Notes: generated by a model from the sequence alone, not told the origin. Shown: positions 49,855 to 60,382, counted from the stretch's first letter. The stretch is DNA of 64,000 nucleotides from Paenibacillus radicis (ex Gao et al. 2016) (GCF_014641555.1 NZ_BMHY01000003.1:619324-683323), one strand, 5' to 3'. Numbers and translations are program-made.

Positions 49855-50199
49855 TTCGTTGTTTGGCGAAGCTAAATTCGCTATTAGCCTAAATTCGACG
49901 GGCTATTATCCAATTAGCGAAGCAAATTTCGCTTTCCGTGAACCTTGGTTCGCCAATTGCGAAATTCGCTTCGCTCCGTCACAGTAACCATCTCGCATTA
50001 ACTCCTACAACGAACTTCTCTTCGCTAATTTGCGAAGCTGCTTCGTTGCAGGCCAACTTTAGCTTGGATTGGCCTCCGTAGCAAAGTCAGTTTCGTTATT
50101 TTGCGAAGTGGGTTCGTTATCGGTACTTGTAGAATAAGGCAGCTACGGGAGTTAAGTTAGTTTCCTTATTAGCGACTATGGTTCGCCAATGGCGTGACC
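49855..50199. repeat. Cluster of TTCGC...GCGAA palindromes between hisH and hisF
   Basis: At least five short inverted repeats: TTCG...CGAA at 49855-49870, AGCGAA-N6-TTCGCT at 49916-49933, TTCGC-N5-GCGAA at 49949-49963, CTTCGC-N6-GCGAAG at 50020-50037, TTTCG...GCGAAG at 50091-50108, with weaker ones at 50161-50176 and 50180-50199. Loops are A/T-rich (AATT, TAATTT). The 493-bp gap has no coding frame and is where hisA stands in related operons. Confidence 0.75.
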
Positions 50200-50255
50200 C
50201 GTCAGCCGAGCCGCACAGCTCGGTATCCCCCACTGAAGGCATTAGAGCTACGATA

Positions 50256-50876
50256 CTAACTCTTCACCGGGCTTCCCGCCAGAGCAAGAAAATTGCCCAG
50301 CAATTGCATGCCCAGCTCGCCGCTTTTTTCCGGATGGAACTGCATGCCGTATACGTTGCCGCGACCGACGATTGCCGTTACTTGCTGATTGTAATCGGTC
50401 GTCGCGAGCAGGTCGGAGGCTTGCTCCGGCTTCGCGTGATACGAGTGAACGAAATAGACATGCCCTTCGTCCAATCCTTTAAACAGCGGGCTTTCGCTTT
50501 GTTCGAAGCCCAGCTTGTTCCAACCCATATGCGGCACTTTGTAGTCGCCTTGGAATCGGATGACCTTGCCCGGAAGCAGCGACAATCCTTCGTTGATCCC
50601 ATGCTCCTCGCTTTGGCTAAATAAAAGCTGCATACCCAGGCAAATGCCGAGCAGCGGCTTGCCGGATGCGGCATACGCTTTCGTTACCGCATCCATACCC
50701 GTCTCGCGCAAATTGTCCATTGCATCGCCAAATGCGCCAACGCCTGGAAGGATCGCGCCGTCCGCCGCAGCGATAACAGCAGGATCAGCCGTAATGACGG
50801 CCTCATAGCCAAGTCTCTCTACGGCTTTGCTCACGCTGTGCAGGTTGCCCATGCCGTAGTCGATGATTGCGATCAT
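50256..50876 (-). CDS. hisH: Imidazole glycerol phosphate synthase glutaminase subunit HisH
   Basis: 206 residues, class I glutamine amidotransferase. The nucleophile Cys is in GICLGMQLLF near residue 80 and the late His-Glu are in MQFHPEKSGELG. It feeds ammonia to HisF. The ATG follows AAAGGGG and lies 1 bp after the hisB stop. Confidence 0.96.
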   Translation of the reverse strand: MIAIIDYGMGNLHSVSKAVERLGYEAVITADPAVIAAADGAILPGVGAFGDAMDNLRETGMDAVTKAYAASGKPLLGICLGMQLLFSQSEEHGINEGLSLLPGKVIRFQGDYKVPHMGWNKLGFEQSESPLFKGLDEGHVYFVHSYHAKPEQASDLLATTDYNQQVTAIVGRGNVYGMQFHPEKSGELGMQLLGNFLALAGSPVKS

Positions 50877-50877
50877 G

Positions 50878-51483
50878 CTACAGTACCCCTTTCGTCGAAG
50901 GCACTCCTTGTACGCGTGGATCGATGCTCGTCGCTTCGTCGATTGCCCGGCCGAGCGCTTTGAACACCGCTTCGATCATATGGTGCGTGTTATGGCCATA
51001 GTGTACGATGACGTGAAGCGTAATGCGGGCTTCAAGCGCCAGCTTCCACAAAAATTCATGAACCAGCTCTGTAGAGAAGCTGCCAACTTGTGCCGACGGA
51101 TATTCCGCACGGTATTCAAAATGCGGGCGGTTGCTCACATCGATAATAACTTGGGCAAGCGCTTCGTCCATCGGTACAAAAACACTCGCATAACGCTTAA
51201 TGCCGCGTTTGTCGCCGAGCGCTTCGCGCAGCGTCTGACCGAGGCAAATTCCGATATCTTCAACCGTGTGATGATCGTCAATATCAATGTCGCCGCGTGC
51301 TTCAACCTGCAGATCGAATTGGCCGTGCTTCGTAAATAGATCCAGCATGTGGTTCAAAAAAGGAACGTCTGTCTCAAGTTTCGCTTCGCCCGTACCGTCT
51401 ACTGCAAACGACAGCTTAATATCCGTTTCGTTCGTCTTGCGTGCAATCTCAGCCTTACGCTGAACGCTGTTAAGCTCAGTCAT
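50878..51483 (-). CDS. hisB: Imidazoleglycerol-phosphate dehydratase
   Basis: 201 residues, monofunctional HisB. The two metal-binding His clusters are visible as FLNHMLDLF, DDHHTVEDIG and, later, VHYGHNTHHMIEA. The ATG at 51483 follows AAGAAGGA; an ATG eight codons upstream is less favourable. Confidence 0.96.
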   Translation of the reverse strand: MTELNSVQRKAEIARKTNETDIKLSFAVDGTGEAKLETDVPFLNHMLDLFTKHGQFDLQVEARGDIDIDDHHTVEDIGICLGQTLREALGDKRGIKRYASVFVPMDEALAQVIIDVSNRPHFEYRAEYPSAQVGSFSTELVHEFLWKLALEARITLHVIVHYGHNTHHMIEAVFKALGRAIDEATSIDPRVQGVPSTKGVL

Positions 51484-51557
51484 TATTCCATCCTTCTTTC
51501 CATTCATAGTTCAATACTCACCTACTGTCGATTCAAACAGCAGCCTTCTTCCCGCTC

Positions 51558-52844
51558 TTACTGACCCTCTTGCTCTAAACGGATCTCAATCGCCCGGGCA
51601 TGCGCCTCAAGCCCTTCATGCCGCGCCAGCGTCATAATTTTGCCGCCGTTTGCGAGCAGAGCTTGCTTGCTGTAGTAGATCAGACTCGACTTCTTCAAGA
51701 AATCGTCCACGTTCACTGGCGACGAGAAACGCGCCGTACCATTCGTCGGAATGATGTGGTTCGGTCCTGCAAAATAATCGCCTACCGGCTCGGAGCTGTA
51801 CGGTCCGAGGAAGATCGCGCCTGCATTCTCGATCAAGCCTAGCAGGCTCATCGGGTCTGCCGTCAGCACTTCCAGATGCTCGGGAGCCAAGCGGTTCACG
51901 ACGTCAATTCCCGCTTCCAGAGAGTCGACGATCAAGATCGCGCCGTAGCTGTCGATCGATGCGCGGGCAATCGCCTCGCGCGGCAGCGTCGCCAGCTGGC
52001 GTTCCACCTCAGCGGCAACTGCTTGCGCCAAAGACTCCGACGGCGTCACGAGAATCGCAGATGCCATCTCATCATGCTCGGCCTGCGACAGCAAGTCGGC
52101 CGCGATGTACGACGCATTCGCCGCTTCGTCGGCGAGCACAACGATCTCGCTTGGCCCGGCGATGCTGTCGATATCGACGGCGCCGAATACGGCGCGCTTC
52201 GCCAGCGCCACGTAAATATTGCCCGGTCCGCAAATTTTATCGACCGGAGCGATCGATGCCGTGCCGTATGCCAATGCGGCAATCGCTTGCGCACCGCCGA
52301 CCCGGTACATCTCCTTGACGCCCGCCTCAGCGGCGGCTACGAGAATATACGGGTCGATCCCTTCCTTGCCGCCTGTAGACGGCGGCGTTACCATCACGAT
52401 CTCCGGCACGCCGGCCACCTGTGCCGGAATGACGTTCATCAGCACGGACGACGGATACGCCGCTTTGCCGCCGGGCACATAGACGCCGACCCGCTTCAGC
52501 GGGCGGAGAATTTGCCCCAGCATCGTCCCGTCCGGCTGCAAATCCATCCACGAATTACGCAGCTGCTTCTCGTGGAATACCCGAATGTTCACGGCCGCCT
52601 CACGGATAGCCGTGAGAAAATCAGCGTCTACCTTGTCATACGCCGCTTCAATCTCCTGCTGCGTCACACGCAGCGATGACGCTTCCAGACGAACACGATC
52701 ATGCTCCTCCGTATAACGCAGCAGTGCCGCGTCTCCTTCCGTCCGGACGCCCTCAACGATTTGGCGAACCGCTTCATTTTGCGCCGGCGATCCATACTCC
52801 ACCTCGCGCTGCAATCCAAATTGCTCCGGCTTCATAATACGCAT
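51558..52844 (-). CDS. hisD: Histidinol dehydrogenase
   Basis: 428 residues; last two steps, histidinol to histidine with 2 NAD+. The HisD signature [14 protein letters not shown] and the zinc site ([12 protein letters not shown], and [11 protein letters not shown] at the C-terminus) are present. Start ATG at 52844 behind GGGGGATTAGAGG. Confidence 0.96.
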   Translation of the reverse strand: MRIMKPEQFGLQREVEYGSPAQNEAVRQIVEGVRTEGDAALLRYTEEHDRVRLEASSLRVTQQEIEAAYDKVDADFLTAIREAAVNIRVFHEKQLRNSWMDLQPDGTMLGQILRPLKRVGVYVPGGKAAYPSSVLMNVIPAQVAGVPEIVMVTPPSTGGKEGIDPYILVAAAEAGVKEMYRVGGAQAIAALAYGTASIAPVDKICGPGNIYVALAKRAVFGAVDIDSIAGPSEIVVLADEAANASYIAADLLSQAEHDEMASAILVTPSESLAQAVAAEVERQLATLPREAIARASIDSYGAILIVDSLEAGIDVVNRLAPEHLEVLTADPMSLLGLIENAGAIFLGPYSSEPVGDYFAGPNHIIPTNGTARFSSPVNVDDFLKKSSLIYYSKQALLANGGKIMTLARHEGLEAHARAIEIRLEQEGQ

Positions 52845-52994
52845 AGCCTCTAATCCCCCTATCACAGCAGCCTGATCCTTAGTTTCAATCGTTTATAAGA
52901 AGGAAACCTCAATTTCGATCAACCGAGCCAAGCCGCATCCTCGTATACTTCAAACCATTACGGTTCCGACTCTTCACTTACCTATGCGATAAGC

Positions 52995-53639
52995 TTAAAC
53001 CTTCGCAGCAATCGTCACTTGAAGCCGATCACACAGGCTTTGAATCGCATCGTTTTTCATCCGGTAGCTCACGCGGTTCGCAATGAGACGGCTTGTAATG
53101 CCGAATATCTCTTCCATCTCGACCAGGCCGTTTTCCCGCAGCGTTTGTCCCGTTTCCACCATATCGACGATCCGATCCGCCAGTCCAATCAGCGGTGCAA
53201 GCTCGATAGAGCCGTTAAGCTTGATTACTTCAACCTGTTGGCCGCGTTCACGGAAATAGGCCGAAGCGACAGACGGATACTTAGTCGCTACACGCGGATT
53301 GATAATCGGTTTCCAGTCAGGAAGTCCAATAACCGACATCCGGCATTTTGCAATGCCAAGGTCCAGAAGCTCGTAGACATCCTTGTTTTCCTCCATCAGA
53401 ACGTCCTTGCCGACAATCCCGATATCGGCCACGCCATATTCCACGTAAGTAGGAACGTCTACCGGCTTCGCCATAATAAATTCCATTCCTGCCTCAGGGA
53501 GTTCAATAATCAATTTGCGCGTATCGTCAAAATCGCTCGGAATCGGCAGTCCCGCTTCCCGAAACAACTTCGATGCCTGCTTGTAGATCCGGCCCTTCGG
53601 CATCGCTACCTTCAAAATATCTTTACCTGCTCCGCTCAC
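52995..53639 (-). CDS. hisG: ATP phosphoribosyltransferase, short form
   Basis: 214 residues. The length and the lack of a C-terminal regulatory domain identify the short HisG, which needs HisZ. Catalytic-type segments AMPKGRIYK and [12 protein letters not shown], and the PRPP-binding region near [21 protein letters not shown], are seen. It starts at GTG overlapping the hisZ stop (GTGA). First committed step of histidine synthesis. Confidence 0.96.
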   Translation of the reverse strand: MSGAGKDILKVAMPKGRIYKQASKLFREAGLPIPSDFDDTRKLIIELPEAGMEFIMAKPVDVPTYVEYGVADIGIVGKDVLMEENKDVYELLDLGIAKCRMSVIGLPDWKPIINPRVATKYPSVASAYFRERGQQVEVIKLNGSIELAPLIGLADRIVDMVETGQTLRENGLVEMEEIFGITSRLIANRVSYRMKNDAIQSLCDRLQVTIAAKV

Positions 53640-54859
53640 GCCTGGCTGCCTCCTGTCCGTTCAATGCCGGCGATGTAGAACGCCCGCTCCGTAAATTTAT
53701 TGCCTTTATATGAAAAAGCGCCCTCTGCCACTTTACCTGCTTCCTCTGCACTCATCCGTTCCGTCACGACCGATTGTCCTTCGCCGCGCAAACGCTGCGC
53801 CTCTGCAAGCGCCTCAGCGCGTCCTTCTGCGTCGTAACCAATCAGCACACGCGGCGCTAATGCCGCCGTATCGTCCTGGTCGCCAAGCAGCTCCAGAATA
53901 CGTGTCGTCTTAATGGCAAAGCCTGTCGCCGGTGTCGGACGGCCGAATTGGCCGAGCAGATTGTCGTAACGGCCGCCGCTAACGACTGGGAAGCCCAGAT
54001 CTGCCGCATAGCCTTCAAAGGTCATGCCTGTGTAGTAGGAGAAGTCACCGATCATCGTCAGATCGATCAACACATGCTCGCATACGCCATAGGCTTTCAG
54101 CACATCCCAGATTTCGCACAAATGGCGAATGGACGCTTGCGCCGTCGCATCAGTCGTAAGCTCCAGCGCTTGCTCACAAATTTCTTGGCCGCCGCGCAGC
54201 CGCAAGATGCTCTCCAGCTCGCGTTGCACCGGCTCTGCCAGCGACAGCTTGCGCAATTGATCACGGTAACCGACGTAATCACGGCCGAGCAGGCAAGCCT
54301 TCAATTGCTCTTGCGCATCGGTATTACCGGACAATGTCTGCTCGAACAAGCCGTTCAGGAAGCCCATATGACCGATAGCGATTTTAAACCGTTCTACCCC
54401 TGCCGCCTTCAGAGAAGCAATAGCCAGTGCAACGACTTCCGCATCTGCCTCAGCCGAAGCATCCCCAACAAGCTCGACACCCGTCTGGAAAAACTCCGCT
54501 TCCCGGCCCGCTTCCTCTTCAATGGAGCGGAATATGTTAACGTGATAGGACAAACGGAGCGGAAACGGCTGTTCCTTCAACAAAGAAGAAACGACACGCG
54601 CGATTGGCGCCGTCATGTCGGAGCGCAATACGAGCGTAGTTCCACGATTGTTAAGCAGCTTGAACAGCTTCTGATCCGATGTGGAGCTTGCTACACCAAC
54701 CGTATCGTAATACTCAATTGTTGGCGTAATAATTTGCTCGTAACCCCAACCCGACATACAGGTCAACACGTCGCGCTCAATTTGGCGCAGTTTTGCCACG
54801 GCGTTCGGGAGGTAATCTTTTACGCCAATCGGCTTTTCAAATACCTTTGGTTTCGACAT
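53636..54859 (-). CDS. hisZ: ATP phosphoribosyltransferase regulatory subunit
   Basis: 407 residues related to histidyl-tRNA synthetase but without aminoacylation function: class II motif 2-like [16 protein letters not shown] and the histidine-A-like [11 protein letters not shown] are visible. It forms a hetero-octamer with short HisG and confers histidine feedback. First gene of hisZ-G-D-B-H-F-I. The 100 bp upstream contain no T-box. Confidence 0.95.
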   Translation of the reverse strand: MSKPKVFEKPIGVKDYLPNAVAKLRQIERDVLTCMSGWGYEQIITPTIEYYDTVGVASSTSDQKLFKLLNNRGTTLVLRSDMTAPIARVVSSLLKEQPFPLRLSYHVNIFRSIEEEAGREAEFFQTGVELVGDASAEADAEVVALAIASLKAAGVERFKIAIGHMGFLNGLFEQTLSGNTDAQEQLKACLLGRDYVGYRDQLRKLSLAEPVQRELESILRLRGGQEICEQALELTTDATAQASIRHLCEIWDVLKAYGVCEHVLIDLTMIGDFSYYTGMTFEGYAADLGFPVVSGGRYDNLLGQFGRPTPATGFAIKTTRILELLGDQDDTAALAPRVLIGYDAEGRAEALAEAQRLRGEGQSVVTERMSAEEAGKVAEGAFSYKGNKFTERAFYIAGIERTGGSQA

Positions 54860-55013
54860 TTTGAATTCACCCTCAAATGCTTTAGTATATTAAAGTTTTA
54901 AATTGCTAATAAAATAAAGTATTTATCGATATTAGCATGAAGCTTCCTCATTCGTCAAGACTATCTGCCTGTGAATCCATCTTCGTCTAATTCGTCCAAT
55001 TCATCTAAACAAA

Positions 55014-55052
55014 CCTCACCCCCCGCAGAGTTAAACTCCGCAGAGGGTGAGG
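55014..55052 (-). terminator. Terminator after the acyltransferase gene
   Basis: CCTCACCC and GGGTGAGG arms continue through CGGAG/CTCTG, then TTTGTTT on the minus strand. It ends the hprK-lgt-ppaX-yvoF transcript. Confidence 0.75.
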
Positions 55053-55075
55053 GAAACTTTCTATTGAGCTCAGGA

Positions 55076-55591
55076 TTAACCCTGAATTTCTTTCTCTTCG
55101 CTTCTGCCCGGCGAGCGTTTGATCTCGCGCATCGGATTGCCGCCAACGAAAGCATAGGCCGGTACATCTTTGTGGACGACCGAGCCCGCTGCTACGACCG
55201 CATGATCGCCAATTGTCACGCCCGGCAATATCGTCGTATTGGCGCCAATCATTACATTCGCTCCAATGCGCACACGGCCAAGCCGGTACTCACGGATCAA
55301 ATATTCATGCGTCAATATCGTCGTATTATAGCCGATTATACTATTGTCTCCGACCTCAATCTTCTCAGGAAAAAACACATCGACCATCACCATCAGCGCG
55401 AAGGCGGTATGCTTGCCTACCTTCATACCGAGGATACGGCGGTAGATCCAGTTTTTCACCGGCAGAATCGGGCAATAGCGGGCGATTTGGATGAAAATAA
55501 AGTTGCGAACCGCCTTAAAGCGGCTAACCGTCGAGTATACCTGCCATAACGCGTTTGGCCCTTCTACCGGATAAATCTCAACGTCCCGCAA
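55076..55591 (-). CDS. yvoF: Left-handed beta-helix acyltransferase (YvoF-like)
   Basis: 171 residues with hexapeptide repeats ([39 protein letters not shown]) and the late [16 protein letters not shown] of O-acetyltransferases. Order hprK-lgt-ppaX-yvoF is as in B. subtilis. I set the start at a TTG (55591) following GGGAG, giving [14 protein letters not shown] near the N-terminus as in YvoF; it overlaps ppaX by 14 bp. The longer open frame upstream is an out-of-frame shadow of ppaX. Acceptor unknown. Confidence 0.83.
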   Translation of the reverse strand: MRDVEIYPVEGPNALWQVYSTVSRFKAVRNFIFIQIARYCPILPVKNWIYRRILGMKVGKHTAFALMVMVDVFFPEKIEVGDNSIIGYNTTILTHEYLIREYRLGRVRIGANVMIGANTTILPGVTIGDHAVVAAGSVVHKDVPAYAFVGGNPMREIKRSPGRSEEKEIQG

Positions 55592-56255
55592 GCTTCTCCC
55601 GCTCCAATCCGGCAAAAGCGTACAGCTCCCGCATATCGTCAATGACATGCTTCGCACCGCTCTCCCGCAGCTTTTCCGCTCCTTTAAGCGACCAGGCAAC
55701 ACCAACCGACACGACACCCGCCGCGTTGGCCGACTGCATATCGACAGGACTGTCGCCAACCATAATGGCATCCTCAGGCGCTGCACCCAGCTTATCCAGC
55801 GCCATCAGTACGGGCTCAGGATGCGGCTTCGCATTTTTCACGTCATCGATCGTTACGATCGCATCGGGAACAATATAGTCATACAAACCGACGAACTTCA
55901 AGCTTTTCTCTGTGCTGAGCCGCATTTTCGTCGTCACAATGCCAATGCGAACCCCTTGTTTTTGCAAATGGTCCATCACTTCACCTACATAGGCGAAAGG
56001 CTTGACCAGCTCATTGTGCAGCCTGTAATTCACTTCGCGGTACGCCGCGATCAGATGATCCACTTGCTCCAGTCCGGAGAAAATTTTCATCTGATCCGAT
56101 AGCGTCAGGCCCATGCTTGGAATAATATGCTCCCGTGAAAAGCCTTCCGGGGCGATGCCCTTCAATGCTTCCAGAAACGAGCGGATGATGAGCTCATTGG
56201 TGTCTACTATAGTCCCGTCCAGATCAAACAGCATCGTACGTACAGGCTTTATCAC
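55578..56255 (-). CDS. ppaX: Pyrophosphatase PpaX
   Basis: 225 residues, HAD fold: nucleophile motif FDLDGT (Asp11, Asp13 if GTG at 56255 is the start), GIVTTKM motif II, and [16 protein letters not shown]. In bacilli PpaX hydrolyses pyrophosphate formed by HprK phosphorylase action on P-Ser-HPr. The GTG follows TAGGAG by 11 bp and gives a length near that of B. subtilis PpaX. A general phosphoglycolate-phosphatase role is possible. Confidence 0.9.
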   Translation of the reverse strand: MIKPVRTMLFDLDGTIVDTNELIIRSFLEALKGIAPEGFSREHIIPSMGLTLSDQMKIFSGLEQVDHLIAAYREVNYRLHNELVKPFAYVGEVMDHLQKQGVRIGIVTTKMRLSTEKSLKFVGLYDYIVPDAIVTIDDVKNAKPHPEPVLMALDKLGAAPEDAIMVGDSPVDMQSANAAGVVSVGVAWSLKGAEKLRESGAKHVIDDMRELYAFAGLEREKLAGR

Positions 56256-56295
56256 GTTTGCTTTCACTCCTACTTGTCTGAAATACGCTTTACCG

Positions 56296-57282
56296 TTATC
56301 CTTCTGTTTTTGGCGCGCGATCAAGCTCCGCTGCCGCTGCACTTTCGGATGCCGACGCTCCCGCTTCCTTCGTCGATACGATAGGATCGGAGTAATGCGC
56401 CGAAGCAGCCCCCGTCACTCTGCGTATGATGATAAAAGCAACAGCTGCAATAATGAGTCCGAGCGCCAGAAGCTGTGAAATCCGAATATTGCCGTAAGCC
56501 GGATCGAGGTAACCTTGCTCGAACAACACGGTCATTGGCGTCCAAAGACCATTCACGAGAGAAGCCAGCCATGCCGGACCTTGGAAGGCCAAGCTATCCG
56601 TACGCAATGCTTCAATAAAGAAGCGTCCGATGGAATACCAGATGAAGTAGCTCGCGACCAGCTCGCCTGCACGCAAAAACTTTTGACGGCGCAAGATGAA
56701 CAGAATAGCAATACCCACTAGACTCCAGATTGATTCATACAGAAACGCGGGATGATGGTAAATACCTTCCCCGTTAATATTCATCTGATTGACGATAAAA
56801 TTCGGCAAATGCAGCGTATCGCGGAGAAAGCTTTCTTCTACCACGCCGCCATATGCCTCTTGATTCATGAAATTGCCCCAGCGTCCGATCATTTGACCGG
56901 CAAGCAAGGAAGGCGCACAAATATCGACCAGCCGCCAGAAGCTGTAGCCTTTATAGCGGAAATAGAAATAACCGCAGATGAAGGCGCCGATCAGCGCACC
57001 ATAAATCGCGATACCGCCGTTCCATATTTTGAAAACATCCAGCAAATTGTTTTTGTAATCATCCCATTTGAACGCTACATAATAGATACGGGCGCCAATA
57101 ACGGCAGAAGGCACGCCCAGCAGCAGCAGGTCCATGAAGAAATCGGGCTTGATCCCGAAGCGCTTGCCCTCTTGGACAGCAAGCAGAAGGCCTACAAGCG
57201 CGGCTGTACCTAGAATAATGCCGTACCAACGCACGTCTAGCGTCCCTATTGAAAAAGCGATGGGATTAATCATCATACTCAT
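56296..57282 (-). CDS. lgt: Prolipoprotein diacylglyceryl transferase
   Basis: 328 residues with about seven membrane helices. The Lgt signature GRWGNFMNQEAYGG and the essential HPAFLYES and LGYG-like catalytic stretch are visible. It attaches diacylglycerol to the lipobox Cys of lipoproteins such as the siderophore-binding protein in this window. The C-terminal about 35 residues are an Ala/Ser/Glu-rich extension. AAAAGGAG precedes the ATG. Confidence 0.95.
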   Translation of the reverse strand: MSMMINPIAFSIGTLDVRWYGIILGTAALVGLLLAVQEGKRFGIKPDFFMDLLLLGVPSAVIGARIYYVAFKWDDYKNNLLDVFKIWNGGIAIYGALIGAFICGYFYFRYKGYSFWRLVDICAPSLLAGQMIGRWGNFMNQEAYGGVVEESFLRDTLHLPNFIVNQMNINGEGIYHHPAFLYESIWSLVGIAILFILRRQKFLRAGELVASYFIWYSIGRFFIEALRTDSLAFQGPAWLASLVNGLWTPMTVLFEQGYLDPAYGNIRISQLLALGLIIAAVAFIIIRRVTGAASAHYSDPIVSTKEAGASASESAAAAELDRAPKTEG

Positions 57283-57346
57283 GAGTTATAAGCTCCTTTT
57301 CTTATCGCTTGGAATGGGTTCCTTCAGCCAAGCTTCACAGGCACGA

Positions 57347-58285
57347 TCAATCGTAGTCGTCCGCGTCTTCAGCAATCGTCTCCGTCAGCTTGTTCGTAAA
57401 TTGCAGAGCAGCATTGTAGCCCATCCGCTTCAAGCGGAAGTTCATCGCGGCCACCTCGATAATGACGGCCAAGTTTCGACCTGGTCTAACCGGTACCGTG
57501 ACTAGCGTCACATCCGTGTCGATAATACGCGTCTTCTCCTCATCAAGCCCCAGCCGGTCATATTGCTTGTCCTGCTGCCAGTTCTCCAGCTTAATGACAA
57601 GCGAAATCCGCTTCGTGTTGCGCACGGCTCCTGCGCCGAACAGCGTCATGACGTTAATGATGCCAAGACCGCGGATCTCCAGCAAATGCCGAATGAGCTC
57701 CGGTGCGCTTCCGTGCAGCTGATTGTCCGACGTCTGGCGAATTTCAACCGCATCGTCGGCTACGAGCCGATGACCGCGTTTCACGAGTTCCAGCGCCGTC
57801 TCGCTCTTACCGATACCGCTTCCTCCGGTAATCAGCATCCCGACGCCATATACGTCCACGAGTACGCCGTGAATCGTCGCTGTAGGCGCAAGCTTTTTCT
57901 CCAAGAAATCGGTAATCCGGCTGAACAGAATCGTTGTCGCCGTATTGCTGCGGAGCACGGGAATTTGTGCGGTGTTCGAGTGCTCAATCAGCTCAGCAGG
58001 CGCTTCCATTCCCCTTGTTATAATGATACAAGGCGTGTCGTCGTGGCAGAGCTGCGCCAGCCGATATTTACGCTCCTCCGTCGACAGTGTGCTCAGAAAC
58101 GTTAACTCCGTTTTTCCGAGGAGCTGAACGCGTTCACTTGGATGATAGTCGAAATAACCCGCCATCTCCAAGCCCGGGCGGTACAGATCGTCTACTGTAA
58201 TCGAACGCTTCAAGCCGTCTTCTCCGGATATGATTTCTAGCGAGAAATGCTGAACCAGCTGTGATACCTTTACTTTCTTAGCCAT
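57347..58285 (-). CDS. hprK: HPr kinase/phosphorylase
   Basis: 312 residues. Walker A GGSGIGKS at 154-161, the catalytic His140 in HGVLVDVYG, and the HprK capping motif with [11 protein letters not shown] and later [14 protein letters not shown]. It phosphorylates Ser46 of HPr and Crh and reverses this when phosphate is high, controlling catabolite repression through CcpA. GAGGAGG precedes the ATG. Its substrate Crh-like protein is encoded 18 kb away in this window. Confidence 0.96.
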   Translation of the reverse strand: MAKKVKVSQLVQHFSLEIISGEDGLKRSITVDDLYRPGLEMAGYFDYHPSERVQLLGKTELTFLSTLSTEERKYRLAQLCHDDTPCIIITRGMEAPAELIEHSNTAQIPVLRSNTATTILFSRITDFLEKKLAPTATIHGVLVDVYGVGMLITGGSGIGKSETALELVKRGHRLVADDAVEIRQTSDNQLHGSAPELIRHLLEIRGLGIINVMTLFGAGAVRNTKRISLVIKLENWQQDKQYDRLGLDEEKTRIIDTDVTLVTVPVRPGRNLAVIIEVAAMNFRLKRMGYNAALQFTNKLTETIAEDADDYD

Positions 58286-58358
58286 CGTACGGCCTCCTCA
58301 TCTAACCGTCTATATGTCTGTATGTAAGTCGATTTCCAATGACTTCATCGTAAAGGAA

Positions 58359-58398
58359 AAAAGCGCCGAACGCAACGTTTGACCGCTGCCCGGCGCCA
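58359..58398 (-). terminator. Terminator of the sigma/anti-sigma operon
   Basis: GGCGCCGGGC and GCGTTCGGCGC arms with TTTTTT on the minus strand, just beyond the anti-sigma stop codon. Confidence 0.75.
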
Positions 58399-58404
58399 AA
58401 AGCT

Positions 58405-59760
58405 TTATTTTATTTCAATGTGAATCGGCTCCAGCACATACCCCGGATATTGATATACGTCAAAAGTAAGCGGCTGTACATAGTCGGCAAGCGGGATCTC
58501 ATAGTAAGCCTCTGCGTCCGACCCTGTCTCGGTAGGACGCCATGAATACTGGGTGCCATCTTTGTCTAGCAGCTTATAGATTTTGCCTGATGCATCCCGG
58601 AACGTGGCCCCGTAATCAAAAAACCAATATCCATAACCGGTTTCCGGCTCAGCGAGATTCAATAAGGATACCGTAAGACTTCCGCTCACCGCGCTCTTTA
58701 ACTGAAAACGGCTTTCCGGCGTTTCAAGCGTCTCCCCTATATCGGTATTAATGACAAACTTCTTATTTCGCTCCGACAGCAGCAGACCATCGGCGACAAG
58801 ATACAGCTTTTTCGGCTTTTCGAAATAATTGCTTTGAAAATGTATCGTCATCCCATCGTCCAACATGCCGAATCCGCCTTTTGTATCCCAGCGCCTGCCT
58901 TTCTCGTCGACAAGAGCCAGCTTAATAAAGCTATTTGACTTCTTCACATTGGAGGAATCGGTTTGCACATCAATACTGATCTGCAAGGGCGTAATAACTG
59001 CTTTTCTCAACGTAAAACGCTGACCGCCCACCTCGAAGTCTTTATTAAGAGGGATAGTCTCCTTAAGATTGGCGAAACGGCTATGATCGACAGGAATGTC
59101 TACAATTAACCATTGTCCTTCCAAGTTGACTTCCAGATGAATCGTTTGTGGTACCTGGTGACCTTCTCCCATCACGATGTCAAACGTGTCGTACATTGCT
59201 GCTCCCTCTTTACGCTCGGCGATATGGCTCCATGCAATGGAACCGACAATTTTTTCGCCATCACCATCTTGAATGACATATTCCTTAATCTCCGTATTTT
59301 TTGTCACGCCCGGTCCAGTACCGGTATATAGAATGACGACGCGCTGGTCATCAGCCATAATGCCGCTTACCGTTAACGTATATCCGTTCCTGCTGTCCGA
59401 CTTGTTTACAGGCTGAATGAATTCATTGTTTATTGCGCTTCTTAATGTAGTATCGTTTTCGATCAGGTTCACAAACCCGCTGAAGCCCGGAATATCGCGC
59501 AGTATTGCAGCGAAAGCCGGGGAGACTCTAATAAACGCGGTCAGCAGCATGAAGATGCATACGGCCGATACCAGCATTTGCAGCCCGAACCGACGCCGCT
59601 TCATTCGTACCGAACGTTTGCTGCCAAGCTTCAGGCCCGTCAGTATTGCCGCATCAAGCTTTTCATCACTGGGTTCATGCTGTTCTTGCTCCAGCTGCTC
59701 ACGGTCATTCCGCAGCGCCTGAAGCACTTCTTCCCATCCCTTTTCTGCCTCCCTGTCCAT
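58405..59760 (-). CDS. Membrane anti-sigma factor-like protein (DUF4179 type)
   Basis: 451 residues. N-terminal about 55 residues are cytoplasmic and charged, one membrane helix follows (about 60-82: QMLVSAVCIFMLLTAF), and about 365 residues lie outside, with FAAILRDIPGFSGFVNLIEND and GYTLTVSGIMADDQRVVILYTG typical of DUF4179/DUF5643 proteins. The gene overlaps the ECF sigma gene by 56 bp, which suggests it restrains that sigma factor. The stimulus is unknown. GGGGGAGG precedes the ATG. Confidence 0.85.
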   Translation of the reverse strand: MDREAEKGWEEVLQALRNDREQLEQEQHEPSDEKLDAAILTGLKLGSKRSVRMKRRRFGLQMLVSAVCIFMLLTAFIRVSPAFAAILRDIPGFSGFVNLIENDTTLRSAINNEFIQPVNKSDSRNGYTLTVSGIMADDQRVVILYTGTGPGVTKNTEIKEYVIQDGDGEKIVGSIAWSHIAERKEGAAMYDTFDIVMGEGHQVPQTIHLEVNLEGQWLIVDIPVDHSRFANLKETIPLNKDFEVGGQRFTLRKAVITPLQISIDVQTDSSNVKKSNSFIKLALVDEKGRRWDTKGGFGMLDDGMTIHFQSNYFEKPKKLYLVADGLLLSERNKKFVINTDIGETLETPESRFQLKSAVSGSLTVSLLNLAEPETGYGYWFFDYGATFRDASGKIYKLLDKDGTQYSWRPTETGSDAEAYYEIPLADYVQPLTFDVYQYPGYVLEPIHIEIK

Positions 59761-60301
59761 GGTCCTCCCCCTTTCCTATCGCTGTGAGATCATTTTTCAA
59801 AAGCGTAAGGCCCTTATGAAGCCAAGTACGTACCGTTCCATCCGGTTTCTCCAACAGCTCTGCAATGTCCGTAATCGTTAAATCCCGGTAATACTTCAAA
59901 ACGATGACCATCCGGTATTTCGACGGCAGCGATTTAATTTGCGCTTCCATGTCGATTCGCTCCGCCATATCCGGCAAGTTATTTATCGCGCGGCTTTCAG
60001 ACCAGCCCTGAACGAATGAATCAGCAGATACCAGCTCTCTGCGCTTCTTTTTCCGTTCATCCATACAGACGCGTATTAGAATCCGAATCATCCAAGTTGT
60101 GAATAGCCTCGGATCTCGAAGCGAACGCCTTTTCGCCCACACTCTGCATACCGTTTCCTGCATAGCTTCCACGGCATCCGTCTCGTTCCTCATATAAGAA
60201 TAGGCAATGCCGTAAAGCTGGCGCTTATCGATATCGATTCGTCGAAACAACGCATCTTCATCGCCTTTCACCGCAGCGGCCGCCCACTCGTCTTTATCCA
60301 T
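59705..60301 (-). CDS. ECF-family RNA polymerase sigma factor
   Basis: 198 residues. Region 2 (about 25-95, with YSYMRNETDAVEAMQETVCRVW) and region 4 (about 130-180, with KYRMVIVLKYYRDLTITDIAELL, PDGTVRTWLHKGL) are clear. Regions 1 and 3 are missing, as in ECF sigma factors. The ATG at 60301 follows GGAGGGGG. The C-terminal 20 residues are Gly/Arg-rich and encoded within the overlap with the anti-sigma gene. Confidence 0.92.
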   Translation of the reverse strand: MDKDEWAAAAVKGDEDALFRRIDIDKRQLYGIAYSYMRNETDAVEAMQETVCRVWAKRRSLRDPRLFTTWMIRILIRVCMDERKKKRRELVSADSFVQGWSESRAINNLPDMAERIDMEAQIKSLPSKYRMVIVLKYYRDLTITDIAELLEKPDGTVRTWLHKGLTLLKNDLTAIGKGEDHGQGGRKGMGRSASGAAE

Positions 60302-60382
60302 GCCCTTCCCCCTCCGCGCAACCTCTTGTGACAATTAGACGCGCATATGGCTCAAACGGTTTTTCTTTTACCGGATAAATGT

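Noticed and set aside
49844..50255. Degenerate hisA remnant between hisH and hisF
   Set aside because: I looked for HisA signatures (phosphate-binding GGG loops, D-x-x-x-G-x-x-V start) on the minus strand in all frames and saw none; only palindromes remain.
55592..55786. N-terminal 65 codons of the long open frame for the acyltransferase
   Set aside because: This stretch is the out-of-frame reading of ppaX; similarity to YvoF begins just after the TTG at 55591.
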